A stretch of 64,000 nt of DNA from an uncultured Clostridia bacterium (GCA_937876205.1 CALEII010000046.1:1-64000); one strand, 5' to 3'; shown: positions 1 through 8,574, counted from the first letter of the stretch. Numbers and translations: made by a program. The notes: a model not told the origin generated them from the letters alone.

Positions 1-25
1 TAAAGCACGAGGATATGTATTCAAG

Positions 26-55
26 TTGATTTGTTTGGTGGGAGTGTGGTATAAT
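26..55 (+). promoter_or_regulatory. sigma-A type promoter for the GNAT operon
   Basis: TTGATT at 26-31 and TATAAT at 50-55 are separated by 18 bases and lie about 30 bases ahead of the first acetyltransferase. The -10 is perfect and the -35 matches at four of six positions. Assigned by sequence only. Confidence 0.55.
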
Positions 56-87
56 AAAATTAATTAATGTTGAGGGGATGATGGATT

Positions 88-543
88 GTGAATAATATAG
101 TTTTCAATATTGCATCTAAAGCAGACATCCCTTTTATAGATGAAACATATAATCAGAACATTAATAAGCTGCACGGAACGCAAAGAACTTTTAATGGATG
201 GGAGAAACTTCTCTCAGATAAAAACTCAATTTATTATATTGTTCGTACGACTGAACCTGTTGCTTGGTTCAGAATTGAAATTATAGATAATATTCTTTGG
301 TTAGGTATGCTTCAGGTTAAATCCGAATTCCAACATAAAGGTTTTGGAAAATGCATTTTATCTTTTATTGAAAATCTTGCAAAAAGTAATACAGTTAATC
401 AACTTGGAATTCACACAACCGAAGATAATATAGCAGCAATAAATCTTTATCAATCATTCGGATATGCTGTTTCGGAAATCGGAAAATGCACAACAGCAGA
501 CGGAGTTGAGAGAATCGGCTACACATTTATAAAAAATATATAA
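88..543 (+). CDS. GNAT family N-acetyltransferase
   Basis: A 151-residue single-domain GNAT protein, expected to move an acetyl group from acetyl-CoA to an amine in the cytoplasm. The acetyl-CoA loop is visible as QHKGFG near residues 89-94, followed by the usual helix and by the late NxxAxxLYxxxGY segment (NIAAINLYQSFGY). The length is normal for a stand-alone GNAT. The start is a GTG, because the nearby ATGs at 78 and 81 run into a stop; GAGGGG at 72-77 gives the ribosome site. It is the first of four same-strand genes with gaps of 19, 2 and 13 bases. The substrate cannot be told; resistance, protein N-terminal or small-amine acetylation are all possible. Confidence 0.85.
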   Translation: MNNIVFNIASKADIPFIDETYNQNINKLHGTQRTFNGWEKLLSDKNSIYYIVRTTEPVAWFRIEIIDNILWLGMLQVKSEFQHKGFGKCILSFIENLAKSNTVNQLGIHTTEDNIAAINLYQSFGYAVSEIGKCTTADGVERIGYTFIKNI

Positions 544-562
544 TTATTAAGGGTGAATCACT

Positions 563-1024
563 TTGATTAGATTAGCTGAAGAAAAAGATTTTTTACAATT
601 AGCAGAAATGAAATGGGAACATTCTGCAGAAGATGATATAACCTATGGTGAAACAAATATTGTTGGTGCAGATAAGCAGAGTTTCATAGATGATTACATC
701 ACCTTTCTGAAAAATGATTCTACATATACAATTTTTGTTTTGGAGCAAGACGGAATTGTAATTTCTGCAATGTATGTTGCAATTATTGATAAAGTGCCTA
801 AGCCTAAAGCAAGTGGGGCATATATTGCTTACTTTACCAATGTTCATACAATGAAAGAATATAGAAACAAAGGTTACGGTACAGAATTACTTTCATACAT
901 CAAGAATTATCTGAAAGAAAAGGGCTGTGAATTAATCTTTGTATGGCCGAGTGATAATTCTGTTAATTGGTATCAGAGAAATGGTTTCAATGCAGAAAAT
1001 GATATTATGGAATGTGAGTTATAA
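563..1024 (+). CDS. GNAT family N-acetyltransferase
   Basis: A second GNAT protein, 153 residues, with the acetyl-CoA loop RNKGYG near residues 98-103 and a C-terminal NSVNWYQRNGF segment typical of the fold. It starts with TTG at 563, supported by an AAGGGTG ribosome site at 549-555. It differs clearly in sequence from its two neighbours, so this is a group of divergent GNATs, not a recent tandem duplication. Substrate unknown. Confidence 0.83.
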   Translation: MIRLAEEKDFLQLAEMKWEHSAEDDITYGETNIVGADKQSFIDDYITFLKNDSTYTIFVLEQDGIVISAMYVAIIDKVPKPKASGAYIAYFTNVHTMKEYRNKGYGTELLSYIKNYLKEKGCELIFVWPSDNSVNWYQRNGFNAENDIMECEL

Positions 1025-1026
1025 TT

Positions 1027-1545
1027 ATGAAAAACATTTACGAACAATGTCCTACATACGAAACTGAATCCTTTTTTCTTCGCTTAGTAAAGTTAGCGGA
1101 TGCAGAAGAGTTGCTTTCTTGTTATTCAGATAAAGAGAATGTCAAGAAATTCAACACAGATTTCTGCACAAGTGATTTTTACTATTCTACAGTTGAGGAA
1201 ATGGAAAATTGTATCAGATTTTGGTTAGAAGAATATCAGAAGCAGTATTATGTTCGCTTTTCAGTTATTTCGAAAAACAATAATAAAGCAATCGGTACGG
1301 TTGAAATTTTCGGCGGCGAAGCAGGTGTATTGAGAATTGATTTATCATCTAAATACAACACTGAAAAATCATTTGCCGAAATAATCAGACTTACCACAGA
1401 ACAGTTTGTTGATGATTTTGGAATAGATAGTGTTAAAATTAAAACTTCAAACATCCCTGAAAAAATCAACTGCCTTGAAAATCTCGGATTTGTCCCGTCT
1501 GATACCTATCGTACCGAATTTGGATATCACGAATATAACATTTAG
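1027..1545 (+). CDS. GNAT (RimJ/RimL-like) acetyltransferase
   Basis: 172 residues with the opening FFLRLVKLADAEELL, the entry pattern of RimJ/RimL-type GNAT proteins (ribosomal-protein N-terminal or aminoglycoside-type acetyltransferases), then a core containing KAIGTVEIFGG. The Q/RxxGxG loop is poorly conserved (the region around SKYNTEKSFAEIIRL), so acetyl-CoA binding should be treated as likely but not shown. The ATG is 2 bases after the previous stop, implying translational coupling. Confidence 0.7.
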   Translation: MKNIYEQCPTYETESFFLRLVKLADAEELLSCYSDKENVKKFNTDFCTSDFYYSTVEEMENCIRFWLEEYQKQYYVRFSVISKNNNKAIGTVEIFGGEAGVLRIDLSSKYNTEKSFAEIIRLTTEQFVDDFGIDSVKIKTSNIPEKINCLENLGFVPSDTYRTEFGYHEYNI

Positions 1546-1558
1546 GATGGTGACTATT

Positions 1559-1936
1559 ATGAAAAGAGAATTAGGAATCGCAAGATGTGGTCTTGCTTGC
1601 TGTTTATGTTCTGAAAATGTTACTTGTAACGGTTGTAATTCAGGTAATTGTCCTGACAACGATTGGTGCGAAAATAAAAAATGTTCACTGGATAAAGATA
1701 TAGAACATTGTTACGAGTGTACTGAGAATTGCAGAAAAGGCTTGTTGAGTAAAATCAAGCCATACACCTTTAATCTGTTTGTTAAACAGTATGGCGTAGA
1801 AAAACTGTTGGATTGCCTTGAAAGAAATGAGCAAAACGGAGTTGTATATCATCGTGAAGGTGTAAATGGTGATTATGATTATTTCACAGATACCGATAGC
1901 TTGATTGACTTTATTTTAAATGGAAAAACTAAATAA
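1559..1936 (+). CDS. DUF3795 cysteine-rich protein
   Basis: 125 residues. The N-terminus RCGLACCLCSENVTCNGC is the hallmark of DUF3795, a small protein with many paired cysteines that probably bind metal; further Cys pairs follow to about residue 62 and the C-terminal half is cysteine-free. I chose ATG 1559 over the upstream in-frame starts because AGGATGG at 1544-1550 sits directly before it and family members begin with this motif. DUF3795 genes often lie near GNAT genes; the biochemical role is unknown. It is the last gene of the four-gene operon. Confidence 0.8.
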   Translation: MKRELGIARCGLACCLCSENVTCNGCNSGNCPDNDWCENKKCSLDKDIEHCYECTENCRKGLLSKIKPYTFNLFVKQYGVEKLLDCLERNEQNGVVYHREGVNGDYDYFTDTDSLIDFILNGKTK

Positions 1937-1955
1937 TACATACTTCTGCTCTCAC

Positions 1956-1997
1956 CTAGTGGGGGCAGTTTTATATATCAAAACCGCCCCATACTAG
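1956..1997. terminator. hairpin after the GNAT operon
   Basis: CTAGT at 1956-1960 pairs with ACTAG at 1993-1997, and the inner arms GGGGGCAGTTTT and AAAACCGCCCC pair with one mismatch and one bulge. It follows the DUF3795 stop by 20 bases. No clean T-run follows, so it may be a weak terminator or a leftover of an inserted element. From here to 2208 I see no gene. Confidence 0.5.
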
Positions 1998-2208
1998 TAA
2001 TGGGAATAAGCACTCCAAAAAAGTTCCTGATTAATAAAAATATTTAACGAGCCGAAGAAGAAATGCGATGTTTCATCAGCCGTTTGCTTCACCAAATCCG
2101 CCTTACATACTTAAAGTTATTACTAACTTAATTAAAAGATATATTTTCTCTTTTCGGTCGGTATATAACTTTCAGTCTTACTCTACTCAGTATTACTACT
2201 TGCGAGTT

Positions 2209-2541
2209 TTACGGAGACCTGATGCGTGTTTTCGGTATAGGTAAAACATAAAGCTTTGCAGGTTTACCTTTACCCTGATATTTACGACGGAGCAGGTTAT
2301 GTTTTACAAGCTCACGCTGCAGCCTTGTTGCTTTATCATGTCCGCAACCGAGCATTTCACTTGTCTCGGCAATGGTATAAAATATAAAGACTTCACCATT
2401 TTTATCACACCAACCGTTTATTGCAGATAACTGCATTCTGTCGAGCATCAAGCCGTAAAGCAGCTTTGCTTCTGCAGATAGGCCTTTGTATTTATCCGTA
2501 TATAACACCTTCGGCATTTTGAAGAAAGATTCATTATCCAA
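2209..2541 (-). pseudogene. truncated RepA_N replication initiator
   Basis: 110 residues matching only the N-terminal domain of RepA_N plasmid/ICE initiators: FFKMPKVLYTDKYKGLS, then LLYGLMLDRM, NGWCDKNGEVFI, and a winged-helix segment with LGCGHDKATRL and GKGKPAKLYV. Whole family members run to roughly 250-350 residues with a second domain, which is absent because a stop follows TRIRSP. The start is TTG at 2541 with AAGGAG upstream. The domain that binds the origin is present but the protein is probably a relic. It marks the left side of a former plasmid or conjugative element whose right-hand debris is tnpV/DUF6809 at 9631-10283. Confidence 0.8.
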
Positions 2542-2563
2542 TATCCTTCACGCTCCTTTTTGA

Positions 2564-2755
2564 TACATAGTTGCAGGATATAACTACAGCTCTGAAACTC
2601 TGCTTGCAGTTGTTGACACATCTTCTGCAAAGCTCGTTATAACAGATTCTGTTTCGTTCATTCAGGAACAGGCTCCATTCGGATTTTTACTTTTGGTCAT
2701 CCTCGGAATAACTATCACACTCCTTTTTACTGTAGCTTTTCGGGTTGATTTTTAA
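2564..2755 (+). pseudogene. startless open stretch, possible membrane-protein fragment
   Basis: Between the stop at 2561 and the stop TAA at 2753, one frame is open for 63 codons without an obvious start or ribosome site. Its translation ends in a clear hydrophobic segment (FGFLLLVILGITITLLFTVA) preceded by a polar part. It may be the 3' end of a membrane protein gene broken by the rearrangement that truncated repA. I do not recognise the family, and it could be chance. Confidence 0.25.
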
Positions 2756-3030
2756 TGATTTTTTTGTCTGTAATGCATTTTGTTTTGTCGGTAGGGTAAT
2801 TTCATTAACCACATATCAAAAGCCTCTTTTTGCCGTTTCACCCGAAATTGTTCCTGCTCCGGAATCCCACAGCAACGTTGCCTTGCTCATATCATCGCAA
2901 AGTCGTATCACTTTCGGACGGTCATTCAATTTTCAAGGTTCACGAGAGAAAACATCCCTCAAGGGGTAAGGGTTTAGAAAGGCAAAAATGAAAGCAAATT
3001 TTAAAACTTTTTTATTTTCGTTAAAATTGC
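2756..3030. other. gene-free stretch of mobile-element debris
   Basis: No convincing gene. A 74-codon open frame at 2745-2969 (+) lacks a ribosome site and recognisable domain. On the minus strand this stretch would lie downstream of the hairpin RNA at 3039-3121. An A/T-rich segment runs 2985-3035. Origin is probably the same element as the repA relic. Confidence 0.4.
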
Positions 3031-3038
3031 ACAACAAA

Positions 3039-3121
3039 AAAGCCGTCACATAGACAGCACAAATAGCGGGAAGACATTTCATCCTCTCGCACAGTTTGTA
3101 CTGAAACTATGTAACGGCTTA
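3039..3121 (-). ncRNA. long stem-loop with terminator tail, candidate structured RNA
   Basis: Read on the minus strand, AAGCCGTTACATAG and CTATGTGACGGCTT form a 14-base stem with one mismatch, enclosing about 55 bases that contain a second stem (TGCGAGAGG region against CTTCCCGC, with wobble pairs). The 3' arm runs directly into TTTTTT, as in a rho-independent terminator. The large structured loop is unusual for a plain terminator. It may be an attenuator, antisense RNA or leader of the replication/transfer region of the lost element. I could not assign it to a known RNA family. Confidence 0.45.
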
Positions 3122-3330
3122 AACTTTAAGCTCTGATTGTCCGTATGTTACTAACCGAGTATCGGACTATACTTTTTTCGCTCAGATAATATGTGTTGGC
3201 ATAAAGCCAATAAGTAAAAAATATGTGTTTCAGTTTGTATTCAGTTGTAGGGTAAATACATTATTTACCAATTTACTATTATAAAGAACATTTGTTTATT
3301 TGTCAATAACCTTCCCGAAAAAGAAAAGAT

Positions 3331-3352
3331 GGTGTCGGTTTTCACCGACACC
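3331..3352 (-). terminator. rho-independent terminator of the seven-gene operon
   Basis: GGTGTCGGT and ACCGACACC form a perfect 9-base stem with a 4-base loop. On the minus strand the stem is followed by ATCTTTTCTTTTT. It lies 50 bases past the end of the SET gene and closes the operon that begins at the promoter 9426-9454. Confidence 0.8.
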
Positions 3353-3401
3353 AAGAACATATTGATGTAACATGTTACAAATTAAAGTATTACAAGAACT
3401 A

Positions 3402-3908
3402 TTATCGATTATTTTTTCTTTCCAAGTCAATTTTATCTTTAAGATATTGTGCGAAGTACGAATAATATTTTTCTTGTAGTTCTTTGATTTTCCAATCATA
3501 GCCAGTAACAATATGACGACATTCCGGACTGCCACAATGACACTCAAATGAATAATCCTCATTATCAACAAATGCGTAATCAATAGTAAGTTCTTCTCCT
3601 GCGACAATATCTCGCATAGCAACAAATGTTATCTCCCCATGCATTCCACAGTTAGGATTACATGAGTGATTGTTATATAACTTTATTCCCTCTTCCTCTT
3701 CTGGGGAAATTGCTGCCATATAATATTCGTCAGAAATCGGTAAATAACTGTTGATTACTGAAGATGCGTAAAAATCTTCTCGTTTAACAATATGACCACC
3801 TTTTATGAAAACCATCTCGCCTTTTGAAATGTCTTCTTTTGCATACATACCGTAACGATTAATCTCACTTTTTTTTATTTCAACTTTAGGACTTATTATT
3901 GATTTCAT
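3402..3908 (-). CDS. SET-domain protein-lysine methyltransferase-like
   Basis: 168 residues, a single SET domain. Visible are the N-terminal NRYGMYAKEDISKGE, the S-adenosylmethionine/knot motif NNHSCNPNC at 79-87, GEELTIDY at 104-111 with the active-site Tyr, and a post-SET zinc cysteine group CHCGSPEC at 123-130. SET enzymes transfer methyl groups from SAM to lysine side chains of proteins. The protein is compact, with no extra targeting domain, so the target is probably another product of the operon or a peptide. The ATG overlaps the end of the deiminase gene by 4 bases, so the two are translationally coupled. Last gene of the operon. Confidence 0.85.
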   Translation of the reverse strand: MKSIISPKVEIKKSEINRYGMYAKEDISKGEMVFIKGGHIVKREDFYASSVINSYLPISDEYYMAAISPEEEEGIKLYNNHSCNPNCGMHGEITFVAMRDIVAGEELTIDYAFVDNEDYSFECHCGSPECRHIVTGYDWKIKELQEKYYSYFAQYLKDKIDLERKNNR

Positions 3909-4972
3909 AATCTTTTCTCCATTACAGGGATTTCATGTAAAATACAATGTATTCCGCCACCTCCAAGAAGCGGTTCACGACTGTATATTGGTACAATCTT
4001 TCTATCAGGAAATAGATTTTTAAAAATATCTAATGCAATCTTATCTTCAGCACAACCGAAAGTAGGAACTATAACACCGCCATTAACAAAATAAAAATTC
4101 AAATACGAAGCTGGGAGCAAGTCACCTTCCATCCTCGGGAGTGAATATTCACGCTCGGTGATGCCATTCGCTTCTTCTGCTGTCATAAATTGTGGTGTTG
4201 GTAGTGGTATTTTATGCACGATGCCATCATACTCACTTTCTATTGTTTTTAAAATAGATCTAACCCGTTTATAATTGATATTTTTCTTATCATCAGTCCA
4301 AGCAATACAAATCTCATTTTTTGATATAACCGACAATACATTGTCAACATGACCATTTGTTTCATCCGTCGCGAGACCTTGTTTCAACCAAATGATCTTG
4401 TTTGCTCCTAAATTGTTCGAGAGAACTTCTTCTATATATTGCTTAGATTTAAAAGGGTTTCGATTTCTATTTAAAAGTACACTTCTAGTAGTGAATACTG
4501 TACCCCTACCATCACTTATAATAGCCCCGCCTTCTAAATAAATCGGCAAATTAACAAGTTTTAAATTGAAATACTCAGCAATTTTTTCCGGAAAGGCATC
4601 GTCGTCATCCCAAGGGAAATATGCTCCATCGAGTTTTCCACCCCAAGAATTAAATTTCCAATTTAAGCAAGAAAGCTTACCATTTATATATACAAAAGTT
4701 GGAGAAATATCTCTAGCCCAAATATCATCATACTTCATCTCGATAGGAATCACATTATTCATTTTCAGTTCATCTATCGATATTTCGCAACGCTTGTCGA
4801 AAATAAGATAAACCGGTTCAAAACCAGAAATTACCTCGACGAGTTCCAGGACGTATTTTTGCATATTTTTAGCATTGTTTCTCCAAATATCATTACGAAA
4901 GGGAAGCATAGCGATTGTTCCGTGATGGATTGAGAACTCGGCAGGAAATTCTATTTTATTCATATCTGGCAC
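3905..4972 (-). CDS. agmatine deiminase / peptidyl-arginine deiminase family enzyme
   Basis: 355 residues, full length for this guanidino-group-modifying family. Catalytic landmarks are present: WARD at 85-88, EGG at 147-149, GHVDN at 207-211, and GGGGIHC with the nucleophilic Cys343. The family hydrolyses guanidino groups: agmatine to N-carbamoylputrescine, or peptidyl-arginine to citrulline. No polyamine genes are nearby, whereas a SPASM enzyme, an SDR and a SET methyltransferase are, so a peptide or specialised small molecule may be the substrate (inference). It overlaps the SDR gene by 13 bases and the SET gene by 4. Confidence 0.85.
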   Translation of the reverse strand: MPDMNKIEFPAEFSIHHGTIAMLPFRNDIWRNNAKNMQKYVLELVEVISGFEPVYLIFDKRCEISIDELKMNNVIPIEMKYDDIWARDISPTFVYINGKLSCLNWKFNSWGGKLDGAYFPWDDDDAFPEKIAEYFNLKLVNLPIYLEGGAIISDGRGTVFTTRSVLLNRNRNPFKSKQYIEEVLSNNLGANKIIWLKQGLATDETNGHVDNVLSVISKNEICIAWTDDKKNINYKRVRSILKTIESEYDGIVHKIPLPTPQFMTAEEANGITEREYSLPRMEGDLLPASYLNFYFVNGGVIVPTFGCAEDKIALDIFKNLFPDRKIVPIYSREPLLGGGGIHCILHEIPVMEKRL

Positions 4973-5799
4973 TTTTTCTCCTGGATTGCAATTGCTTCTT
5001 CTGGATGGTAGCCTTCAAATTTTCTACCTGATTCTGCATACATATCAAAGCTTACACCATTATACCCACCATGCACAGGGACAAATCCGCCTGAAATGAA
5101 ACTTGCTTTGTCCGAAACCAAGAAACTAATAACATTAGCAATTTCATATGGTTCTGCAAAACGCCCCAACGGGCAAAGCTGAGACCCTGTGCTTCTTGAA
5201 ATGAACGGAACCATTTCGGATGAATTAGGATCGGTTTCATCAAAAGTTCTTACCCAGCCAGGACATACAGCAGTAACACGTATTTTCTTCTCATCATATC
5301 CAAAATTAATTGCCAAACTATCTGTTAAATTAATCAACGCGGCCTTGCTTGCAGCATATGCCATGCTTGAGAAGGACCCTTTTAGACCATCTGTACTAAC
5401 AACATTAACTATAACCGCATTTTTGTTTAAACTTTTTTTTAGTCCAGTACTTATAGCCAATGGAGCAGTAACATTAACCGCCATAACTCTATCCCAGGTT
5501 TCCAAGTCATAATCGTCAATATTTTCATCACCGCTAAAAGCACCTGCGTTATTAACAATAGCATCTAACGAAATATTTTCAAAGAACTTCAGCATATCTT
5601 TTAGGGAATTCCTGTCAGACAAATTACATTGGAGCATTGTAACATTCATTGTTTTGTTTTCTTCATAGTAAGCCTTTGCATCCGATTCATTACTATGGTA
5701 TATTGCATATACATAATAACCATCATTCAAAAGTTGATTTACCACAGCAAATCCAATTCCGGTTGTCCAAGAAACTCCAGTTACTAATGCATTTTTCAT
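4960..5799 (-). CDS. SDR-family NAD(P)-dependent oxidoreductase
   Basis: 279 residues with a complete classical short-chain dehydrogenase layout: nucleotide-binding TGVSWTTGIG at 7-16, NNAG at 83-86, and catalytic Tyr148 and Lys152 in YAASK. The residue after the first glycine region (WTTG) resembles SDRs annotated as 3-oxoacyl-ACP reductases. It would oxidise or reduce an alcohol/ketone on an unknown substrate. Fifth gene of the operon, followed with overlap by the deiminase gene. Confidence 0.88.
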   Translation of the reverse strand: MKNALVTGVSWTTGIGFAVVNQLLNDGYYVYAIYHSNESDAKAYYEENKTMNVTMLQCNLSDRNSLKDMLKFFENISLDAIVNNAGAFSGDENIDDYDLETWDRVMAVNVTAPLAISTGLKKSLNKNAVIVNVVSTDGLKGSFSSMAYAASKAALINLTDSLAINFGYDEKKIRVTAVCPGWVRTFDETDPNSSEMVPFISRSTGSQLCPLGRFAEPYEIANVISFLVSDKASFISGGFVPVHGGYNGVSFDMYAESGRKFEGYHPEEAIAIQEKKCQI

Positions 5800-5818
5800 T
5801 TTAATACCTCCAAATAAG

Positions 5819-6208
5819 TTAAATAAAATAATTTACAAATAATAGAACAGTGCCAAGCAACAATGTTGTTGCCAAACATAAAAATATTATTAACCAAAAA
5901 ATATATCTATGGGCTTCAAAATCATTTACTATTGATTTCTTTTCCTCAGCAATAACAATTTGCTTTGAAGAAATATATACTTGATAGGAAGTAATTTGTG
6001 ATGCTACATAGATAAAAAGTGCACCGGAAATCGTAAACAGTATAGAAGAAGTGTACAAATGCCAAGAAATTGCAAATGATTCCTTTTCTAAACAAAGTGT
6101 TGTGATTATGCCAGTTGACAAAGAAAGCACAATTCCGCTCATAAATGTATACACATTATTGTTTATAAGCATTAAAGGAATACATATATTTTTAAAAATA
6201 TTCTTCAC
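5819..6208 (-). CDS. small integral membrane protein, unknown
   Basis: 129 residues with three hydrophobic segments, near 15-37, 50-71 and 103-127, and a charged stretch around residues 80-98. No family recognised. The start codon abuts the end of the PAS gene with no gap, so it is made together with it. The topology suggests a small scaffold or partner in the membrane for the PAS/coiled-coil protein. It could also be a minimal transporter or immunity protein. Confidence 0.6.
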   Translation of the reverse strand: MKNIFKNICIPLMLINNNVYTFMSGIVLSLSTGIITTLCLEKESFAISWHLYTSSILFTISGALFIYVASQITSYQVYISSKQIVIAEEKKSIVNDFEAHRYIFWLIIFLCLATTLLLGTVLLFVNYFI

Positions 6209-7402
6209 CTATATCGCCAATCCTTTCCGAATCTCTTGCAATTGAGTTTCTATTTCTTTATATCTATTTTCCATTGATATCTTAATTTCGTTCAAAGAAT
6301 CTTCGGTAGTTGCGTTTGATAATTGAGAATAAATTTCATCGGCAATGATATGAATTTCATTTTTTATATCTTTAACTGTATCACGTCGAGATTTTAATTG
6401 TAACAAACGAGAAGATTCGGCATTGAGATGAGCTCCCAAATTTGTATATTCTTTGATTGCATCTTCTGCTTTTAACCATACTTCTTGCGCCAATGCTTCC
6501 AATCGAGTGTTTTTTGCGGTTGTAGCCTTCATTATTTCATCTCGTAATGATACAATACTCGATTGATTTGTCAACTCCAAGCAAATAATCTCATATTGCA
6601 CTACAATCTCATCGAATTCATTTAGTATTTTTCGTAGTGCTGAAATGAAGTCACTTTTAATTTGCACACAAGAAGAACTAGAAGTACACTTCTTAATTTT
6701 CACAGAATAGATTTCACTTACAGAATCTATTTGAATGTCAATTTCTTTTACCTTTTGTACAAATTCTTGTGTGTGTATAATATAATCATTTAATTTTTGC
6801 TTTTTTGCTGCTTGTATTTTTCCGTTGCGAATCGCCGCTAATAAAGACTCTTTTCTGTCGAAAAACTGCTCTCTATACTGATTTTGTATTGCAGAAAAAT
6901 CTGATATCAAAGTCTGAATCATTCTGCCTTCTTCGATATTTCTTTCAAGTTGCTTTTTTTCTTCCTCGTAATAATCTATAGCAACACCCATTTCTGCATT
7001 CCAAAACTCGCCAGATTGAGGATCTTTTATACGGAAGCAGTTTGTAATCAATTGAAGAGTATTACCATTACGACCTTGGTCATTAGCAATATTATGAAAC
7101 TCCTTATCGTTGTCAATTATCTCCAATTGATCTCTCCTTGCAGCCGCTTGTTCATCAGGAGAAACAAAAAGGTCAACGAAATCCTTCCCTAAAACATCTT
7201 CTTTTCTTCGTCCGTACATAGACTCACACTGACCCGACCACATTTTAATAATACAGTTTCTATCACTAGCCCAAACGGTAAAAGGCGACTTATCAAGAAT
7301 CGCAAGTTTTAATTGATCTTCATATGAGAATGCACGTTGCTCTTCGCAATCAAGAAGAAGTTTAATAAGTTCTTCTTTGCTGAAATTGTCATATTTACTC
7401 AT
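6209..7402 (-). CDS. PAS-domain protein with long coiled coil
   Basis: 397 residues from ATG 7402, with an alternative ATG two codons upstream at 7408. The GAGGGGGGG ribosome site is better placed for 7402. A PAS domain occupies about residues 30-145 (ILDKSPFTVWASDRN, then GKDFVDLFVSPDE and GEFWNAEMG). The remaining 250 residues are charged, heptad-like helix with no kinase, cyclase, EAL or methyl-accepting output. It is therefore a sensor or scaffold without a recognisable catalytic output. It may report ligand or redox state to the membrane partners encoded on both sides. PAS assignment is firm; function is not. Confidence 0.7.
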   Translation of the reverse strand: MSKYDNFSKEELIKLLLDCEEQRAFSYEDQLKLAILDKSPFTVWASDRNCIIKMWSGQCESMYGRRKEDVLGKDFVDLFVSPDEQAAARRDQLEIIDNDKEFHNIANDQGRNGNTLQLITNCFRIKDPQSGEFWNAEMGVAIDYYEEEKKQLERNIEEGRMIQTLISDFSAIQNQYREQFFDRKESLLAAIRNGKIQAAKKQKLNDYIIHTQEFVQKVKEIDIQIDSVSEIYSVKIKKCTSSSSCVQIKSDFISALRKILNEFDEIVVQYEIICLELTNQSSIVSLRDEIMKATTAKNTRLEALAQEVWLKAEDAIKEYTNLGAHLNAESSRLLQLKSRRDTVKDIKNEIHIIADEIYSQLSNATTEDSLNEIKISMENRYKEIETQLQEIRKGLAI

Positions 7403-7422
7403 TAACATCCCCCCCTCGTAAA

Positions 7423-8574
7423 TTATGGATGAAGGTAGGGATATGATTCACTTATCCCCAATTCTTTGAGTAATCTTCTTACGGCATTGCATTTAATAGT
7501 ATTTTGGCCATCAAGTTTTCCTGTTTCGTTTACTGTTTCTCCTAAGCAATATCCTCCACAATGAAGCCTGGCAGGACATTTCTGACAATGCTTCATAAGT
7601 GTGGATTTTCTATCATTTAACGCTTTAATTTTATCTTCGCAAATTTCAAACTTCTTTTTATCCTCATTCCATTTTCCGACGATAAACAAACCCATATGAT
7701 ATGCTTCCGAGCCTAAAACAACCATATCACAAGCAGAAATATATCCGTCTGGCGTAATGTGTGGTGCGTTCTGTGGTGTACAACAACGGCAATGGTACGC
7801 AGACTCTCCATCGAAATTGATGGTTAGAAAGCTACCCCAAAATAATCCTTTTTCCTTGGCGTAATGATAAGCATCAAGATAGTTTTCTATGTAAGCATCC
7901 ATATCAAAACTGTACGCTTTTTTCTTTGTTTCATCCTCGCATACCGGAATTTTTCCAACGGAATAAAAAAGCGGGTTTGTCCATACATAACGAACACCGA
8001 GATCGTAGAAATAATCCACCATTTCTCTTTGCTTGGAAATATTCTTATCTGTAATGGTGACTCTGGCACCAACCATAAGATTTCGCTCACCTTTATTATC
8101 GATTAGCCAACGAACATTGTCCTCCAAAACATCCGCAGAAGTTCTTCCGTTATAACAATCATTGTATTTAGGGTTGAGTGGTCGATTGAAGTTTTGAACA
8201 TCCTTCATGCCATCAAATGACATCCAAACAATATTCATATTTCCTAAAAACCAATCTCGAATCTCTTCAGTAAATACACCATTTGTCTGAATTTCAACGG
8301 TAACGCGATCACCACCATTAGGATGATTTTTGGCATACTCAGTAATTTGTTTCATTTTCTCAAATTCCTGAGTCGGTTCACCGGGACCATAGAAACGAAT
8401 ATGACGACTTTCATTTGTTTCAAAATACCAATCAACTGCAGCAAAAGCTACATCGAGTGGTATAGTCTGCTCTTCAATTGCATTCCTTTCTTTCGCGTTA
8501 TAACAATATCTGCAACATAAGTTGCATTTCGTTGTAAGAAAGAACGATAACATTTTTTTGTTACAATGTGGCAT
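7423..8574 (-). CDS. radical SAM / SPASM-domain enzyme
   Basis: 383 residues. The [4Fe-4S] SAM-cleaving motif CxxxCxxC is at Cys17, Cys21 and Cys24 (KCNLCCRYCYN), followed by YGPGEPT. The C-terminal SPASM region has the Cys pattern HCRCCTP, SACD, and CQKCPARLHCGGYC with a final KCNA, which should hold two auxiliary iron-sulfur clusters. This layout is typical of peptide and protein maturases such as anaerobic sulfatase-maturating and RiPP-modifying enzymes. I prefer ATG 8574 to GTG 8583 because GAGGTG at 8581-8586 is then correctly spaced. No sulfatase gene and no obvious precursor peptide lie within the operon. Confidence 0.88.
   Translation of the reverse strand: MPHCNKKMLSFFLTTKCNLCCRYCYNAKERNAIEEQTIPLDVAFAAVDWYFETNESRHIRFYGPGEPTQEFEKMKQITEYAKNHPNGGDRVTVEIQTNGVFTEEIRDWFLGNMNIVWMSFDGMKDVQNFNRPLNPKYNDCYNGRTSADVLEDNVRWLIDNKGERNLMVGARVTITDKNISKQREMVDYFYDLGVRYVWTNPLFYSVGKIPVCEDETKKKAYSFDMDAYIENYLDAYHYAKEKGLFWGSFLTINFDGESAYHCRCCTPQNAPHITPDGYISACDMVVLGSEAYHMGLFIVGKWNEDKKKFEICEDKIKALNDRKSTLMKHCQKCPARLHCGGYCLGETVNETGKLDGQNTIKCNAVRRLLKELGISESYPYLHP

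Noticed and set aside
2745..2969. 74-codon plus-strand frame
   Set aside because: No ribosome site, odd composition and no recognised domain; treated as element debris.
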